Positions 52,686-62,449 of a stretch of 62,767 bases of DNA are shown one piece after another. Origin of the DNA: Clostridiales bacterium. GTDB taxonomy: Bacteria > Bacillota > Clostridia > Christensenellales > DTU072. Each line of letters opens with the position of its first letter. The stretch's first letter is position 1. Where the stretch lies: positions 1 to 62,767 of the forward strand of contig DUON01000004.1 of NCBI GenBank assembly GCA_012838805.1, in the 5' to 3' direction. Made by a program: the position numbers and the translations under genes. The notes below the pieces were generated by a model. The model made no database searches. It had not been told where the DNA came from and saw only the letters and a program-made list of their open reading frames with translations.

Positions 52686-54635
52686 TTACCCTCCATACTT
52701 AGCCGCAAATTCGTCTATCTTATTAAAGTTTGCATGCTTGAATATATAATTCTTTCTTGTCTGTGAGTCGTCGTTCATAAAAGTGTTTATCATTTTCGCC
52801 GCCTCTTTGGCGTCGTCAAGGTTGACCTTGACAAGCGTCCTTGTTTTGGGGTTCATGGTTGTCTCCCAAAGCTGTTCAGCGTTCATCTCTCCTAAGCCCT
52901 TATATCTTTGTATCGTATAGTTTGATTTCAACTCCTGCACTATCTCGTCAAGCTCCTTGTCGCTATAAGCGTATTTCACAACGCCTTTCTTTTCTATTTT
53001 ATACAGCGGCGGCATCCCCACATAAATCTTTCCCTCTCTGATAAGCTCTCTTGTAAGGTTATAAAACATAGACAAAAGCAGCGACCTTATATGAAATCCG
53101 TCTTGGTCGGCGTCCGACAGTATGATTATTTTGCCATATCTTAAATTTGTGATATCAAAATCTTCTTCAGTATCAGTTCCTATGGCGGCAATTATGGTCT
53201 TTATTTCCTCGTTTTCATAAATCCGCTCTTTCTTTGTGACTTTCATAATGTTTAAGGGTTTCCCCCTAAGCGGCAGGATAGCTTGAAACCTCCTATCTCT
53301 ACCCTGCTTGGCGCTTCCTCCCGCCGAATCTCCCTCAACAATAAAAAGTTCGTTGAGTTCGGGGTTCTTTCCAGTGCAAGCGGCATATTTCCCAACAAGA
53401 GAAGCTCCCACCATGGCGTTTTTCTGTCTCTGCTGCTGTTTGGCTTTTTGAGCTGCTACCCTTGCCTTGCCCGCCTCGATAGCCTGCTTGACAATAAATT
53501 CCCCGATTGACTTACTACGCGGACGCGAAAGAAACTCTTCCAGCTTTTCGTTGACAATACTCTCCACATAATTTTTTACTTCGGGGTTGCCCAATTTGGA
53601 CTTGGTCTGTCCCTCAAATTGGGGATTTTGCATTTTTATTGATATAACCGCCGTCAAACCCTCTCTATAATCCTCGCCCAAAAGGTTTGGGTCTTTGGCT
53701 TTTAGGTAGTTATGCTTTCTCGCGAAATCATTCATGGTTTTGGTCAAGGCAGCTTTAAAGCCTGTTTCATGGAAACCGCCCTCGATTGTGGGTATGTTAT
53801 TGACAAAGGAATAAATATTTTCTGAATAGGTCTTGGTATGCTGGAAAGCTGCTTTTAATAAGAATTTATCGACTTCGCCCTCAATAAAAATTATTTTATT
53901 TTTGGCTGCGTCGTTACATTCGTTTACATAATCGATAAAATCCACAAGTCCGTTTTCATAATAAAATTCAACGGTCTCAAAATCTTCCTGCCTCTTATCG
54001 GTGAACACAAATTTAATGGAATTGTTCAAAAAAGCCAGCTCTCTCAAGCGGTTGGTTATCGTCTCGGCATCAAATTCCGCCTTTTTGAAGACACGCTTGT
54101 CTGGCATGAAGGTGACCTTTGTGCCCGTCTTTTTAGTCGCTCCCAGCTCTTGCAAAGGGGTTTTTATCGCCCCGCTAACAATCTTTCCATTTATTTCAGG
54201 GGAATGAAAGCTCATCTTATAGGCTTTCTTATTGCGATAGACCTCTACATCCATCCATTCTGAAAGTGCATTCGTCACGCTGGCGCCCACCCCATGAAGT
54301 CCGCCGCTATAAGCGTATTCGCTGTTGTCGAACTTTCCGCCCGCATGCAGTTTGGTGAACACCAATTCAAGACCAGTCACTTTATAAACGGGATGAATAT
54401 CTATGGGAATTCCTCTTCCGTTATCTTCCACGACGGCTGAACCGTCTTTATTGATAATAACCTCAATAGTATTGCCGTATTGATTTGCTATTTCGTCGAC
54501 CGAATTGTCGATAATCTCCCAAAGAATATGGTGAAGGCCTTTTTCGCCGGTTGAGCCGATATACATGCCGGGTCTTAATCTAACCGCTTCAAGTCCTTCT
54601 AAAACCTTAATATCCGTTGAGTCGTATCTAACCAT
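52686..54635 (-). CDS. parE: Type II topoisomerase subunit B, ParE-like
   Basis: A 649-residue GHKL ATPase subunit: IIDNSVDEI and DNGRGIPIDIHP ATP-binding motifs, GGLHGVGASVTNALS, and the TOPRIM domain with VEGDSAGGSAKQGRD and SDADQDGFHI. Length fits ParE and the short GyrB form alike. The pairing with a subunit A lacking a GyrA box favours topoisomerase IV, which unlinks daughter chromosomes. GGAGG precedes the ATG. Confidence 0.8.
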   Translation of the reverse strand: MVRYDSTDIKVLEGLEAVRLRPGMYIGSTGEKGLHHILWEIIDNSVDEIANQYGNTIEVIINKDGSAVVEDNGRGIPIDIHPVYKVTGLELVFTKLHAGGKFDNSEYAYSGGLHGVGASVTNALSEWMDVEVYRNKKAYKMSFHSPEINGKIVSGAIKTPLQELGATKKTGTKVTFMPDKRVFKKAEFDAETITNRLRELAFLNNSIKFVFTDKRQEDFETVEFYYENGLVDFIDYVNECNDAAKNKIIFIEGEVDKFLLKAAFQHTKTYSENIYSFVNNIPTIEGGFHETGFKAALTKTMNDFARKHNYLKAKDPNLLGEDYREGLTAVISIKMQNPQFEGQTKSKLGNPEVKNYVESIVNEKLEEFLSRPRSKSIGEFIVKQAIEAGKARVAAQKAKQQQRQKNAMVGASLVGKYAACTGKNPELNELFIVEGDSAGGSAKQGRDRRFQAILPLRGKPLNIMKVTKKERIYENEEIKTIIAAIGTDTEEDFDITNLRYGKIIILSDADQDGFHIRSLLLSMFYNLTRELIREGKIYVGMPPLYKIEKKGVVKYAYSDKELDEIVQELKSNYTIQRYKGLGEMNAEQLWETTMNPKTRTLVKVNLDDAKEAAKMINTFMNDDSQTRKNYIFKHANFNKIDEFAAKYGG

Positions 54636-54670
54636 ATATCCTCCGTTTCCAAGTTAATAAATCACGATTA

Positions 54671-54699
54671 ATAATAGCACAGAAGGATTTTGTTGTCAA
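54671..54699 (-). promoter_or_regulatory. Promoter of parE-parC
   Basis: Minus strand TTGACA (54699-54694), 17-bp spacer, TATTAT (54676-54671), about 35 nt before the ATG. Confidence 0.75.
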
Positions 54700-54749
54700 A
54701 GTCCGCTTCTGTTAGTAAATGGGTTTTTTCGGGCATAAAATGAAGAATC

Positions 54750-57700
54750 TCAATCCCTTCCGCGGGCATCTATAACGATTGCCGCCCTAACGCCATAACT
54801 TGACAAGGTCATGTTGTTTCCATTGGCATAGACTATGCCGTCAGGACCGACAAACGAAGTATACCGCTTGTTGCTTCCCGGGGTATACAGCCACCATGCG
54901 CCATTATTATCCCCGTCCGCATAGGCACCGTTTATTAAGGCATAGTCGCTGTTTTTGGCGACTCTATTTTGGTCCAAGGCATATAAATCTTCCACAAAAC
55001 CGTACCCATAATTTGTGACATCCTCAATAGATAAGAGCCTTACCTTATCTCCGCCCGCGCCCATAGAAGAAATGTTATAAATGGGGTTGTCGCTTTGTGA
55101 AGTGGCTTGTTCCAATATATAATAATCATTGCTATAAAACGCTTGACTATAAAATTCGCTATTTAGCCACACTCGTATGTCGCTCTCCGCCCAATTGTTG
55201 AGTTTGCCGTCCACGATTTGCCAATCTGTCTGATATTCGCTATGAAAACTCTTGGCATCAAGTATTAAGTCGCTGACCAGCGTCAATATTCCATTTTCAT
55301 TGTTAACGATACGCCATTTTATAGGCTCGACTATGAAATAATAAGTTTGACCAATAATGTATCCATTCACGTTTTTATCGGCGATTACTTTAGCGTATTC
55401 TTTGCCGAGATAGGAATAATAACCTTGTTCTGTTATATCCCCTAAGCCGTTATTTAATGCATCTATTATAGCGTCATCTTCAAGCAGTGTTTGGGGATAT
55501 TCGCCATAGCTCATATAGTGCCCCCATTCTCCCCACCAAGCGTACAAAGTCAAGTTTTCTTGCCGTCCGCTTATAATTCTTATGGGCTCTCCCGAAAAAT
55601 CGGGGCTCAAATACCAACCCATAAAGATATAACCGCTGCGAACTGGGGGTCCAAGCTCTATCTCCATTTCTTCAGTAAAATATGAAGGGTTGTCAGGATG
55701 ATTTTGTCCGCCGTTAAGCTCATAAGTTATCGTATACACTCTTTCAAATCCCGCATAAAGCTCAATATCTCCCTCGCCTGTTATTACGGTTATAGGCTCG
55801 CCCTCTAATTCGGGGTTATCATACCAGCCCGTAAAGATATGAGAGGGTTTTTGGGCGTCCTCAAGGATAATATAGTCTTCCACTGTGTAAGATGAGGGAT
55901 TGAGAGCATTCTCTCCACCGTTTAGGTGATAAGTAATTTTATAGGAGAACAAGAATTTGGCAAAGAGTTCGATATCCCCCCAGCCGTCAATAACGGCTAT
56001 GGGCTCGCCCTCAAACTCGGGATTCAAGTACCAGCCCATAAAGTTATAGTTCGCCTTCGTTGCGGGCTTTAAGACCACTTGGTCCTCGACGGTATATTTC
56101 AAGGGATTGTCCAAATGGTTTTTGCCGTCCCCAAAGTTATACACAATATTGAATTCTATCGCCTGCCATTTGGCGTATAGGTTTAATGTACCGCTTCTAT
56201 TTTCTATGCGCGTAAGCGGCTCTCCGGTAAAGTATTGATTTGCATACCAGTTGAGAAAGACAAAGTGCTCTCTCTGCGGGTTATATAATTCATATACATT
56301 CTCAACATTATAGGTTTCAGGGTTATCTATATGGTTTGTTCCGCCAAAAAGATGATAAACAATAAGGTATTCAGTCGGCGTCCATTTAGCGTATAAATCT
56401 ATGTCCGCCAAAAGGCTGGACTCAATATGCTCCATGGGCTCTCCCTCAAACATTTGGTTGTCATACCAGCCCATAAAGTCATAGTCATCCCTTTCCGCAG
56501 CGTATAGTTCCACCAATCCCGTTTGGGCGTTATAGCTTGCGGGATTAAGAGGACTGTTTACACCGTCCAAGAGATTGTAGTAATTTATCAAATAATCTAT
56601 CAAAGTCCATTGGGCATACAGTTCTATATCACCATGGCTTCCGATTGTAATTGCCGCTATCGGTGTTCCCTCAAAGTCAGGACTCAAATACCAGCCTCCG
56701 AACTCATAACCGTCCCTTATTGGGGCTTGTAGAAAGATATTGTCGGTCTCAAAGGTATAGGTGACGGGATTGCTGGCAGGCTCTCCGCCGTTAAGGTGAT
56801 AAGCTATGTTATAAACTATGGGTTGCCACTTGGCATAAATATGGATGTCGGTTTTTGTTCCCGTGGGTATATCATAAATGCGTTCGCCAAAGTCGCTTTG
56901 CTCGTACCACCCATCGAATATATAATAGTCTTTTGACGGGTCTTTTAGGACAATGGTATCTGAAAATTCCGTGAAAGAATTGGGATTCTCCAAATGGTTT
57001 ATGCCACCGTTTAGATGATAGTTTATATAGTAGGTGGGGGCGAACCTTGCATAAAGGTCTATATTGCCGATTAAGCCCTGAGTAGTCTCTATAACATCGC
57101 CGGTAAACGCCGGGTTTCTGTACCATCCCAAAAAGGTGTGATAGCCCTTTATAGGCGCGCCCAGCGTCACGATTTCTTCAACCGTATATGTATTGGGATT
57201 GGCGGGATGATTTTGTGTTCCGGCGTCAAGATGATATACGATATGATAAGGTATAAAGGTCCATTTTGCATAGTATATCCTGTCACCAGAACTTCCCGCA
57301 GGCAAAGCCGTAATCGGCGAACCGGAAAAAGCTGCGTTGTTGTACCAATTCTCAAATATTGCGCCTTGCTTGGTCGGAGCTTGAAACACAATTTCAGGAC
57401 TCTCAACGGTAAAGCTGTCGGGATTATCGATATGGTTTTCGCCCTCCGAAACATTCATATAGGTTATGGTATAAACTATGGGCTGCCATTTGGCATATAG
57501 CGTCATATCCCCAGTGGAGTTGGGAGGGATATTTGTTATTTTCTGTCCCATGAATTCGGCGTTATCGTACCAGCCTACGAATTGGTAATAGTCCTTTTGG
57601 GCGTCCAAAAGCTGTATTCCGCCGGTGTCTATATTGTATGAATTCGGATTGGGATTCCCGCTCGGGTATCCGCCGTTAAGGAAATAAGTTATCGTGTATT

Positions 57701-60700
57701 CAACAATTTGCCATTTGGCATATAGGTTTCTGATTCCAGACGAATCACTTCCCACTTGGGTGATTGGCGTTCCTATGAAATTGATGTTGTTATACCAGCC
57801 CTCAAAGGAATATCCCTCTCTTGCGGGCTCAAGCAGGGTTATCTCGTCTTCTTCGGTGAAATAAGAGGGATTCAAAGGATGATTTACTCCGCCGTTCAAG
57901 AAATAATTCAATTCGTTTCTAAAAAGGAATTTGGCATAAAAAGTCAAGTTTTGGCTGACGCCCGACGGTACATAGGTTATGGGTTCGCCGCTAAAGGCGG
58001 GGCTTTCATACCAACCCATAAAGATATAGTTTGGTCTATATGCATCTTTAAGCTCAAAAGAGTCCTCTTCTGTGCAGACCAATGGATTGTCCTCATGGTT
58101 GAAGCCCGAATAAAGCACATAAAAGATCTCAAACTCCTGCAAAAATCTTGCATGGTATACTTTGTCTTCGGCGTCAGATGTTATGATATGCGTTTGAATA
58201 TCGCCCGTAAAGCTTGAATTGGTATACCAGCCCTTGAATATAAATCCGGGCTTTATCGGCACTCCCAATTCTATATTGTCGGACAGCACGGTATATGTCT
58301 CCACAGCTTGGGCATATGTTCCGCCATAGAGCTGATATGTCACATAATATGTAAAGGAAAAACGGGCATAAAAGGTCTTATTGCCAAAAGTTCCCTTGGG
58401 AAGCTCCCAAATAGGTTCTCCAACATAATCGGGGTTGTCGTACCACCCAATAAAGGTATATTGCGACTTGGTGGCGGGATAAAAGACCACCCTATCGTCT
58501 CTTGTGTAAGAGTATGGGTTGTTTTGATTGTTCACAGCTCCGCTTTCCAACACATACTCAATTTCGTAAGTATCAGAAAGCCACCTTGCGAAAAGTATAA
58601 TATTTCCCACAGTATTTTTCTTGACTTCACTGACGGGATGAATATTCAGGGCTTTTAATTGCTGGTCACTCATTCCTGCGGTATCCACAAGATACCATCC
58701 GCCAAACATATACTCTTCCCTTTGGGCAGGTAAGAACTCAAATTCGTCTTCGGTGGTGTAAGTGGATGGGTTGTTGGGGTGATTCTCGCCGTCAAAAAGT
58801 GAGTTGTAGATTATGCTGTAAGTCTTTATTTCCCATCGCGCATAAATATGCAGCTCACCATAGGAACCAACGCCAATACCCGCTATTAAATTCTCATATT
58901 CAGGCTCTTCATACCAGCCCAAAAACTTAAATTCATTTTTTTGCGGGGCTCTAAAGACTATCTCGTCGGTAATATTATAGGTTTGAGGATTGTTCTCATT
59001 GTTCTTTCCGCCGTTAAGATGATAGACTATGGGATACTCAAACAAGGAATATTTGGCGTATAGCTCAATATCCCCTACGCTGCCCGCTTCTATTTTTTCA
59101 ACGGCTTCCCCCTCAAAGTCGGGGTCAAAGTACCAGCCGTCAAAGACATAGTGCTCTTTTTCCGCACCTACGAAAATGATTTCGTCCAGAATAGTATAGC
59201 TCAAGGGGTCAAGGACCGTTCCCCCATAAGTATTATAGGTTATGACATAGTGTGTGATATCCCAAACTGCTTTAAGCAGGATATTGCCCGCAAGTCCGCT
59301 TATCGTATCTATTATTTCACCGTTATATTCCCAGCCTACAAAGTCATATCCCGTTCTTTCAGCGGGATAGAGAACCAGCTCGTCGTCAACAGTATAGGCT
59401 ATGGGGTTGAATTCGCTGTTAATGCCGCCGTTCGGGTCATATTCTATGGAGTAAATCTTCAAAAATCTTGCATAGACATCTATGTTTCCCGTACTTCCGC
59501 GCGGTATCGTCGAAATCGGTCCAATGCTGAACTCTTGGTCATAAAACCAGCCCGTAAACAAATATCCGTCCTTTGTGGGGGACATGAGGCTGACCGAATC
59601 ATTGACCGTATAAGTATCGGGGTTTATGGAGTGATTCTCTCCGCCGTCCAGCCCATAATTTATGGTATACACGATTATTTCCCATTTGGCATAAACCGCC
59701 ACACTGCTTGTAGTCCCCTCGGGAAGAACTGTGATTTGATTTAGATAAAGGTCACTGTCATACCAGCCCAAAAACAAATATCCGTTCCTAACAGGGTCAT
59801 GCAAAACCACAGACTCTTCAGATACGATAGTGGCTGGGTTTTCGGGATGATTCTCACCGCCCTCATGCTGGTTGTAGTTATAAATAATACTGTACTCAAC
59901 TAAAAACTTGGCATAAAGAGTTATGGGCTCTTGCCTTTCTTTTATGACTTGGACTTTATCGCCCACAAAGTCGCCGTTTGAGTACCAGCCCATAAACCTA
60001 TAACCGTTTTTGGATGCGGGGTTCAACTCTATCTCGTCTAAGATAGTGAATTCGGTAGGATTGGCGGGATGATTAAAGCCGCCCTCTTCGATAATGTAAG
60101 TTATGGGATACAGTTTATAAAAAGCCCCATAAACAGTGATATCCCCAGTAGTTCCCTCAGGTATAAGCTCAATGGGAACGCTCATTTCGCTGTCGGCGTA
60201 CCATTTGTCAAAACGATACCCTATTATGGACGGTACTTGGAACACAACCTCGTCCTCTATCGTATAGGTTTGAGGGTTGGGATTATAATACGCGAAATCG
60301 CCGTTGACAACATAATTGATATCGTATTCGGCAGGGCTCCAAGCTGCATAAAGCTCCAAGTCCCCTATGCGTCCGCCAAGCTTTTGGACGCTCTCCCCCG
60401 TCAGTTCGTCGTTAAGATACCAGCCTGTGAAGTCATAGCCATCTTTTTGGGGAATATTCAAAACAATATCGTCTTCAATCGTATAGGTTTGAGGATTTTC
60501 GACGAATTCTCCGCCGTTATAATGGTATGTAACGCCATAGGTTATGGGTGTATACTTGGCATATACCAAGATATCTTGAGCAGTTCTTTCTATCTCAATG
60601 ATTTTATCGCCCTCATAGTCCGCATTGTCATACCAGCCCTCAAAGTCATACCCGCCTTTTGTTGGTATGGGCAACACAAAAGAATCTTCTTCGGTAAATT

Positions 60701-62153
60701 GCTGAATAACACTGTCCGTAAATTCCCCGCCGTTCAAGTAATATAATATTTCATATGCTATAAGAAACTTCGCATAAAGGTTTACTTCACGGGGTTCTGC
60801 CAAGGGCAAAGATATTATCTCATCACCCTCATAGTCAGCATTGTCATACCAGCCCTTAAAGATATAGCCGTTCTTTTGGGCGGGGCGCAGTTGTATGGAG
60901 GATTCAACCGTATATGTATTGGGGTTGGCTAAATGATTGTCTCCGCCGTCCAAGATATAATTTATGCCGTAGGCTATCGGCTGCCACCTTGCATAAAGCG
61001 TGACTGTCCAGTCGCTTCCCCTTTCTATCTTCTCAACAAGATTGTTGAAAGCGTCATACCAGCCCGTAAAGTCATATCCCGCTCTTATGGCGGGGTCTAA
61101 TATAATCTCGTCTTCAATCGTATAATACGAAGGATTCGAAGGATTCTCTCCGCCATAGAGTATATAATTTATTTCATATTCTATCGGCTGCCAAGCGGCA
61201 TATAGGGTCATATCGCCAAAGGTGCCTTCTTCTATCGATATGACCTCATCCCCTTGAAGTTCGGCGTTGTCATACCAACCCATGAACAAATACCCACGCT
61301 TGTATGCCTCATAAAGCTCTGCACTCATATTGATATGATATGAAAGGGGATTTTCTTCATGGTTTTGCCCGCCGTCCAGCTGATAAGTTATCTGATAGCT
61401 TCTAAGCGTCCATTTGGCAAAAAATTCCCTATCCCTTGAGCTTCCCGCCGGAATGACTGATACGGGTTCGCCATTAAATTCAGCATTGTCAAACCAGCCC
61501 TCAAAAGTATAGCCTACCTTGACGGGGTTGTTAAGCACTATGTCTTGGGAGCCGTCATAAACTAAGGGATTGGCGGCATCATTCACTCCGCCATTCAAAT
61601 GATAAACGATATCATAAGGCGTCCATAGGGCATAAAAAGTCTTATCACCCACGCTTCCTCTGGGAATCTGGGTGATTTTCTCGCCTGTGAACATCCTATT
61701 GTCATACCAGCCTTTGAACTCGTATTCCAAGCCCTCGACATTCTTTGTGGGCTCGTATAAGGTTATATCGTCATGAATAGTGTATGTAAAGACATTCTGT
61801 ACATTGTTCACGCCGCCGTTTAATTGGTATTCAATATTAAAATTAACTGGTTCGAATTGAGCGAAAAGGGCAATCGCCCCGTCTTTTTTTATAGTCTTAA
61901 GGCTATCGTTCTTTAACGGCATCTGAAAATCTTTATCTAAAAACCAGCCCTTGAATTCATATCCTTCTTTTTGGGGGTCGGGGAGTTCGCTTTGACTGTT
62001 AATAACGGCTATCTGACCTTTGTCGTCCTCTCCCATTCTTAGCACTACTTCAATGCCCTCGGAGTCGGAGATATTTTCGCCGCAAGATGTCATAATCAAA
62101 AGTGAAAAGGTCAAGACCACTATTAATATAAACGCAACACTAATTTTCTTCAT
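54750..62153 (-). CDS. Giant lipoprotein with 29 InlB-type B repeats and a DUF6273 domain
   Basis: A 2467-residue predicted surface lipoprotein. The signal peptide ends in a lipobox at Cys24 (MTSC). Residues about 103-2209 contain 29 tandem repeats of about 72 residues (Listeria-Bacteroides/InlB B-repeat type; shared pattern Y-I-Y-LNGG-N-NP-Y-T-ED-I-L-P-GY-F-GWY-N-F-G-I-GDI-LYAKW), preceded by one degenerate repeat. Residues 2210-2467 resemble DUF6273 (IKWRIVNNENGILTLVSD, ESDIRVWLNSEF, GAWWLYTPGS, YGVRAAIVI). No LPXTG is seen; the lipid is the anchor. A role in adhesion or spacing the C-terminal domain from the wall is inferred. Confidence 0.92.
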   Translation of the reverse strand: MKKISVAFILIVVLTFSLLIMTSCGENISDSEGIEVVLRMGEDDKGQIAVINSQSELPDPQKEGYEFKGWFLDKDFQMPLKNDSLKTIKKDGAIALFAQFEPVNFNIEYQLNGGVNNVQNVFTYTIHDDITLYEPTKNVEGLEYEFKGWYDNRMFTGEKITQIPRGSVGDKTFYALWTPYDIVYHLNGGVNDAANPLVYDGSQDIVLNNPVKVGYTFEGWFDNAEFNGEPVSVIPAGSSRDREFFAKWTLRSYQITYQLDGGQNHEENPLSYHINMSAELYEAYKRGYLFMGWYDNAELQGDEVISIEEGTFGDMTLYAAWQPIEYEINYILYGGENPSNPSYYTIEDEIILDPAIRAGYDFTGWYDAFNNLVEKIERGSDWTVTLYARWQPIAYGINYILDGGDNHLANPNTYTVESSIQLRPAQKNGYIFKGWYDNADYEGDEIISLPLAEPREVNLYAKFLIAYEILYYLNGGEFTDSVIQQFTEEDSFVLPIPTKGGYDFEGWYDNADYEGDKIIEIERTAQDILVYAKYTPITYGVTYHYNGGEFVENPQTYTIEDDIVLNIPQKDGYDFTGWYLNDELTGESVQKLGGRIGDLELYAAWSPAEYDINYVVNGDFAYYNPNPQTYTIEDEVVFQVPSIIGYRFDKWYADSEMSVPIELIPEGTTGDITVYGAFYKLYPITYIIEEGGFNHPANPTEFTILDEIELNPASKNGYRFMGWYSNGDFVGDKVQVIKERQEPITLYAKFLVEYSIIYNYNQHEGGENHPENPATIVSEESVVLHDPVRNGYLFLGWYDSDLYLNQITVLPEGTTSSVAVYAKWEIIVYTINYGLDGGENHSINPDTYTVNDSVSLMSPTKDGYLFTGWFYDQEFSIGPISTIPRGSTGNIDVYARFLKIYSIEYDPNGGINSEFNPIAYTVDDELVLYPAERTGYDFVGWEYNGEIIDTISGLAGNILLKAVWDITHYVITYNTYGGTVLDPLSYTILDEIIFVGAEKEHYVFDGWYFDPDFEGEAVEKIEAGSVGDIELYAKYSLFEYPIVYHLNGGKNNENNPQTYNITDEIVFRAPQKNEFKFLGWYEEPEYENLIAGIGVGSYGELHIYARWEIKTYSIIYNSLFDGENHPNNPSTYTTEDEFEFLPAQREEYMFGGWYLVDTAGMSDQQLKALNIHPVSEVKKNTVGNIILFARWLSDTYEIEYVLESGAVNNQNNPYSYTRDDRVVFYPATKSQYTFIGWYDNPDYVGEPIWELPKGTFGNKTFYARFSFTYYVTYQLYGGTYAQAVETYTVLSDNIELGVPIKPGFIFKGWYTNSSFTGDIQTHIITSDAEDKVYHARFLQEFEIFYVLYSGFNHEDNPLVCTEEDSFELKDAYRPNYIFMGWYESPAFSGEPITYVPSGVSQNLTFYAKFLFRNELNYFLNGGVNHPLNPSYFTEEDEITLLEPAREGYSFEGWYNNINFIGTPITQVGSDSSGIRNLYAKWQIVEYTITYFLNGGYPSGNPNPNSYNIDTGGIQLLDAQKDYYQFVGWYDNAEFMGQKITNIPPNSTGDMTLYAKWQPIVYTITYMNVSEGENHIDNPDSFTVESPEIVFQAPTKQGAIFENWYNNAAFSGSPITALPAGSSGDRIYYAKWTFIPYHIVYHLDAGTQNHPANPNTYTVEEIVTLGAPIKGYHTFLGWYRNPAFTGDVIETTQGLIGNIDLYARFAPTYYINYHLNGGINHLENPNSFTEFSDTIVLKDPSKDYYIFDGWYEQSDFGERIYDIPTGTKTDIHIYAKWQPIVYNIAYHLNGGEPASNPVTYTFETDNIFLQAPIRDGYEFGGWYLSPDFEGTPIAAITIGSHGDIELYAQWTLIDYLINYYNLLDGVNSPLNPASYNAQTGLVELYAAERDDYDFMGWYDNQMFEGEPMEHIESSLLADIDLYAKWTPTEYLIVYHLFGGTNHIDNPETYNVENVYELYNPQREHFVFLNWYANQYFTGEPLTRIENRSGTLNLYAKWQAIEFNIVYNFGDGKNHLDNPLKYTVEDQVVLKPATKANYNFMGWYLNPEFEGEPIAVIDGWGDIELFAKFLFSYKITYHLNGGENALNPSSYTVEDYIILEDAQKPSHIFTGWYDNPELEGEPITVITGEGDIELYAGFERVYTITYELNGGQNHPDNPSYFTEEMEIELGPPVRSGYIFMGWYLSPDFSGEPIRIISGRQENLTLYAWWGEWGHYMSYGEYPQTLLEDDAIIDALNNGLGDITEQGYYSYLGKEYAKVIADKNVNGYIIGQTYYFIVEPIKWRIVNNENGILTLVSDLILDAKSFHSEYQTDWQIVDGKLNNWAESDIRVWLNSEFYSQAFYSNDYYILEQATSQSDNPIYNISSMGAGGDKVRLLSIEDVTNYGYGFVEDLYALDQNRVAKNSDYALINGAYADGDNNGAWWLYTPGSNKRYTSFVGPDGIVYANGNNMTLSSYGVRAAIVIDARGRD
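55530..61847 (-). repeat. Tandem InlB-type B-repeat coding array
   Basis: About 29 units of roughly 215 bp. The units are clearly related as protein but well diverged as DNA, arguing for old duplications under selection, not recent slippage. The GWY and LYAKW blocks are the most constant. Confidence 0.9.
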
Positions 62154-62227
62154 ACGGGGCGAACTCCTTTGCCTATACTTAAATATTTATTCCTAATAAC
62201 CTAAAATGATTATTATTATACATTATT

Positions 62228-62256
62228 ATTATATTATTAAAAGAAAAAGGTGTCAA
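62228..62256 (-). promoter_or_regulatory. Promoter of the giant lipoprotein gene
   Basis: Minus strand TTGACA (62256-62251), 17-bp spacer, TATAAT (62233-62228), with a leader of about 70 nt and an AAAGGAG site 10 nt from the ATG. Confidence 0.8.
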
Positions 62257-62396
62257 TAGACATAAGAAGATAAAAATAGTTCAATGTAGGTTTACAATAC
62301 ATTTATGACAAAGTTGGTAGTTGGTCTATCTATCTCAGCAAGCGACCTTGCGATTTCTATTGCCATTAAGTATCATTTTCCTTGTTTTTCGGTATT

Positions 62397-62421
62397 AAAA
62401 AAGCGACCTTGTAAAGTCGCT
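62397..62421 (-). terminator. Intrinsic terminator after the ArsM-like fragment
   Basis: Minus strand AGCGAC/GTCGCT stem (62421-62402) followed by T6. Confidence 0.85.
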
Positions 62422-62449
62422 CGTTTTATTATAATTGATTTATTGCTGT

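Noticed and set aside
52686..54635. Calling the topoisomerase pair DNA gyrase
   Set aside because: The A subunit lacks a GyrA box and the locus lacks dnaN/recF neighbours, so topoisomerase IV was preferred, with uncertainty stated.
55530..61847. Tandem repeat array as a possible CRISPR or satellite
   Set aside because: The periodicity is about 215 bp, in frame, and conserved at the protein level only; it encodes B repeats.
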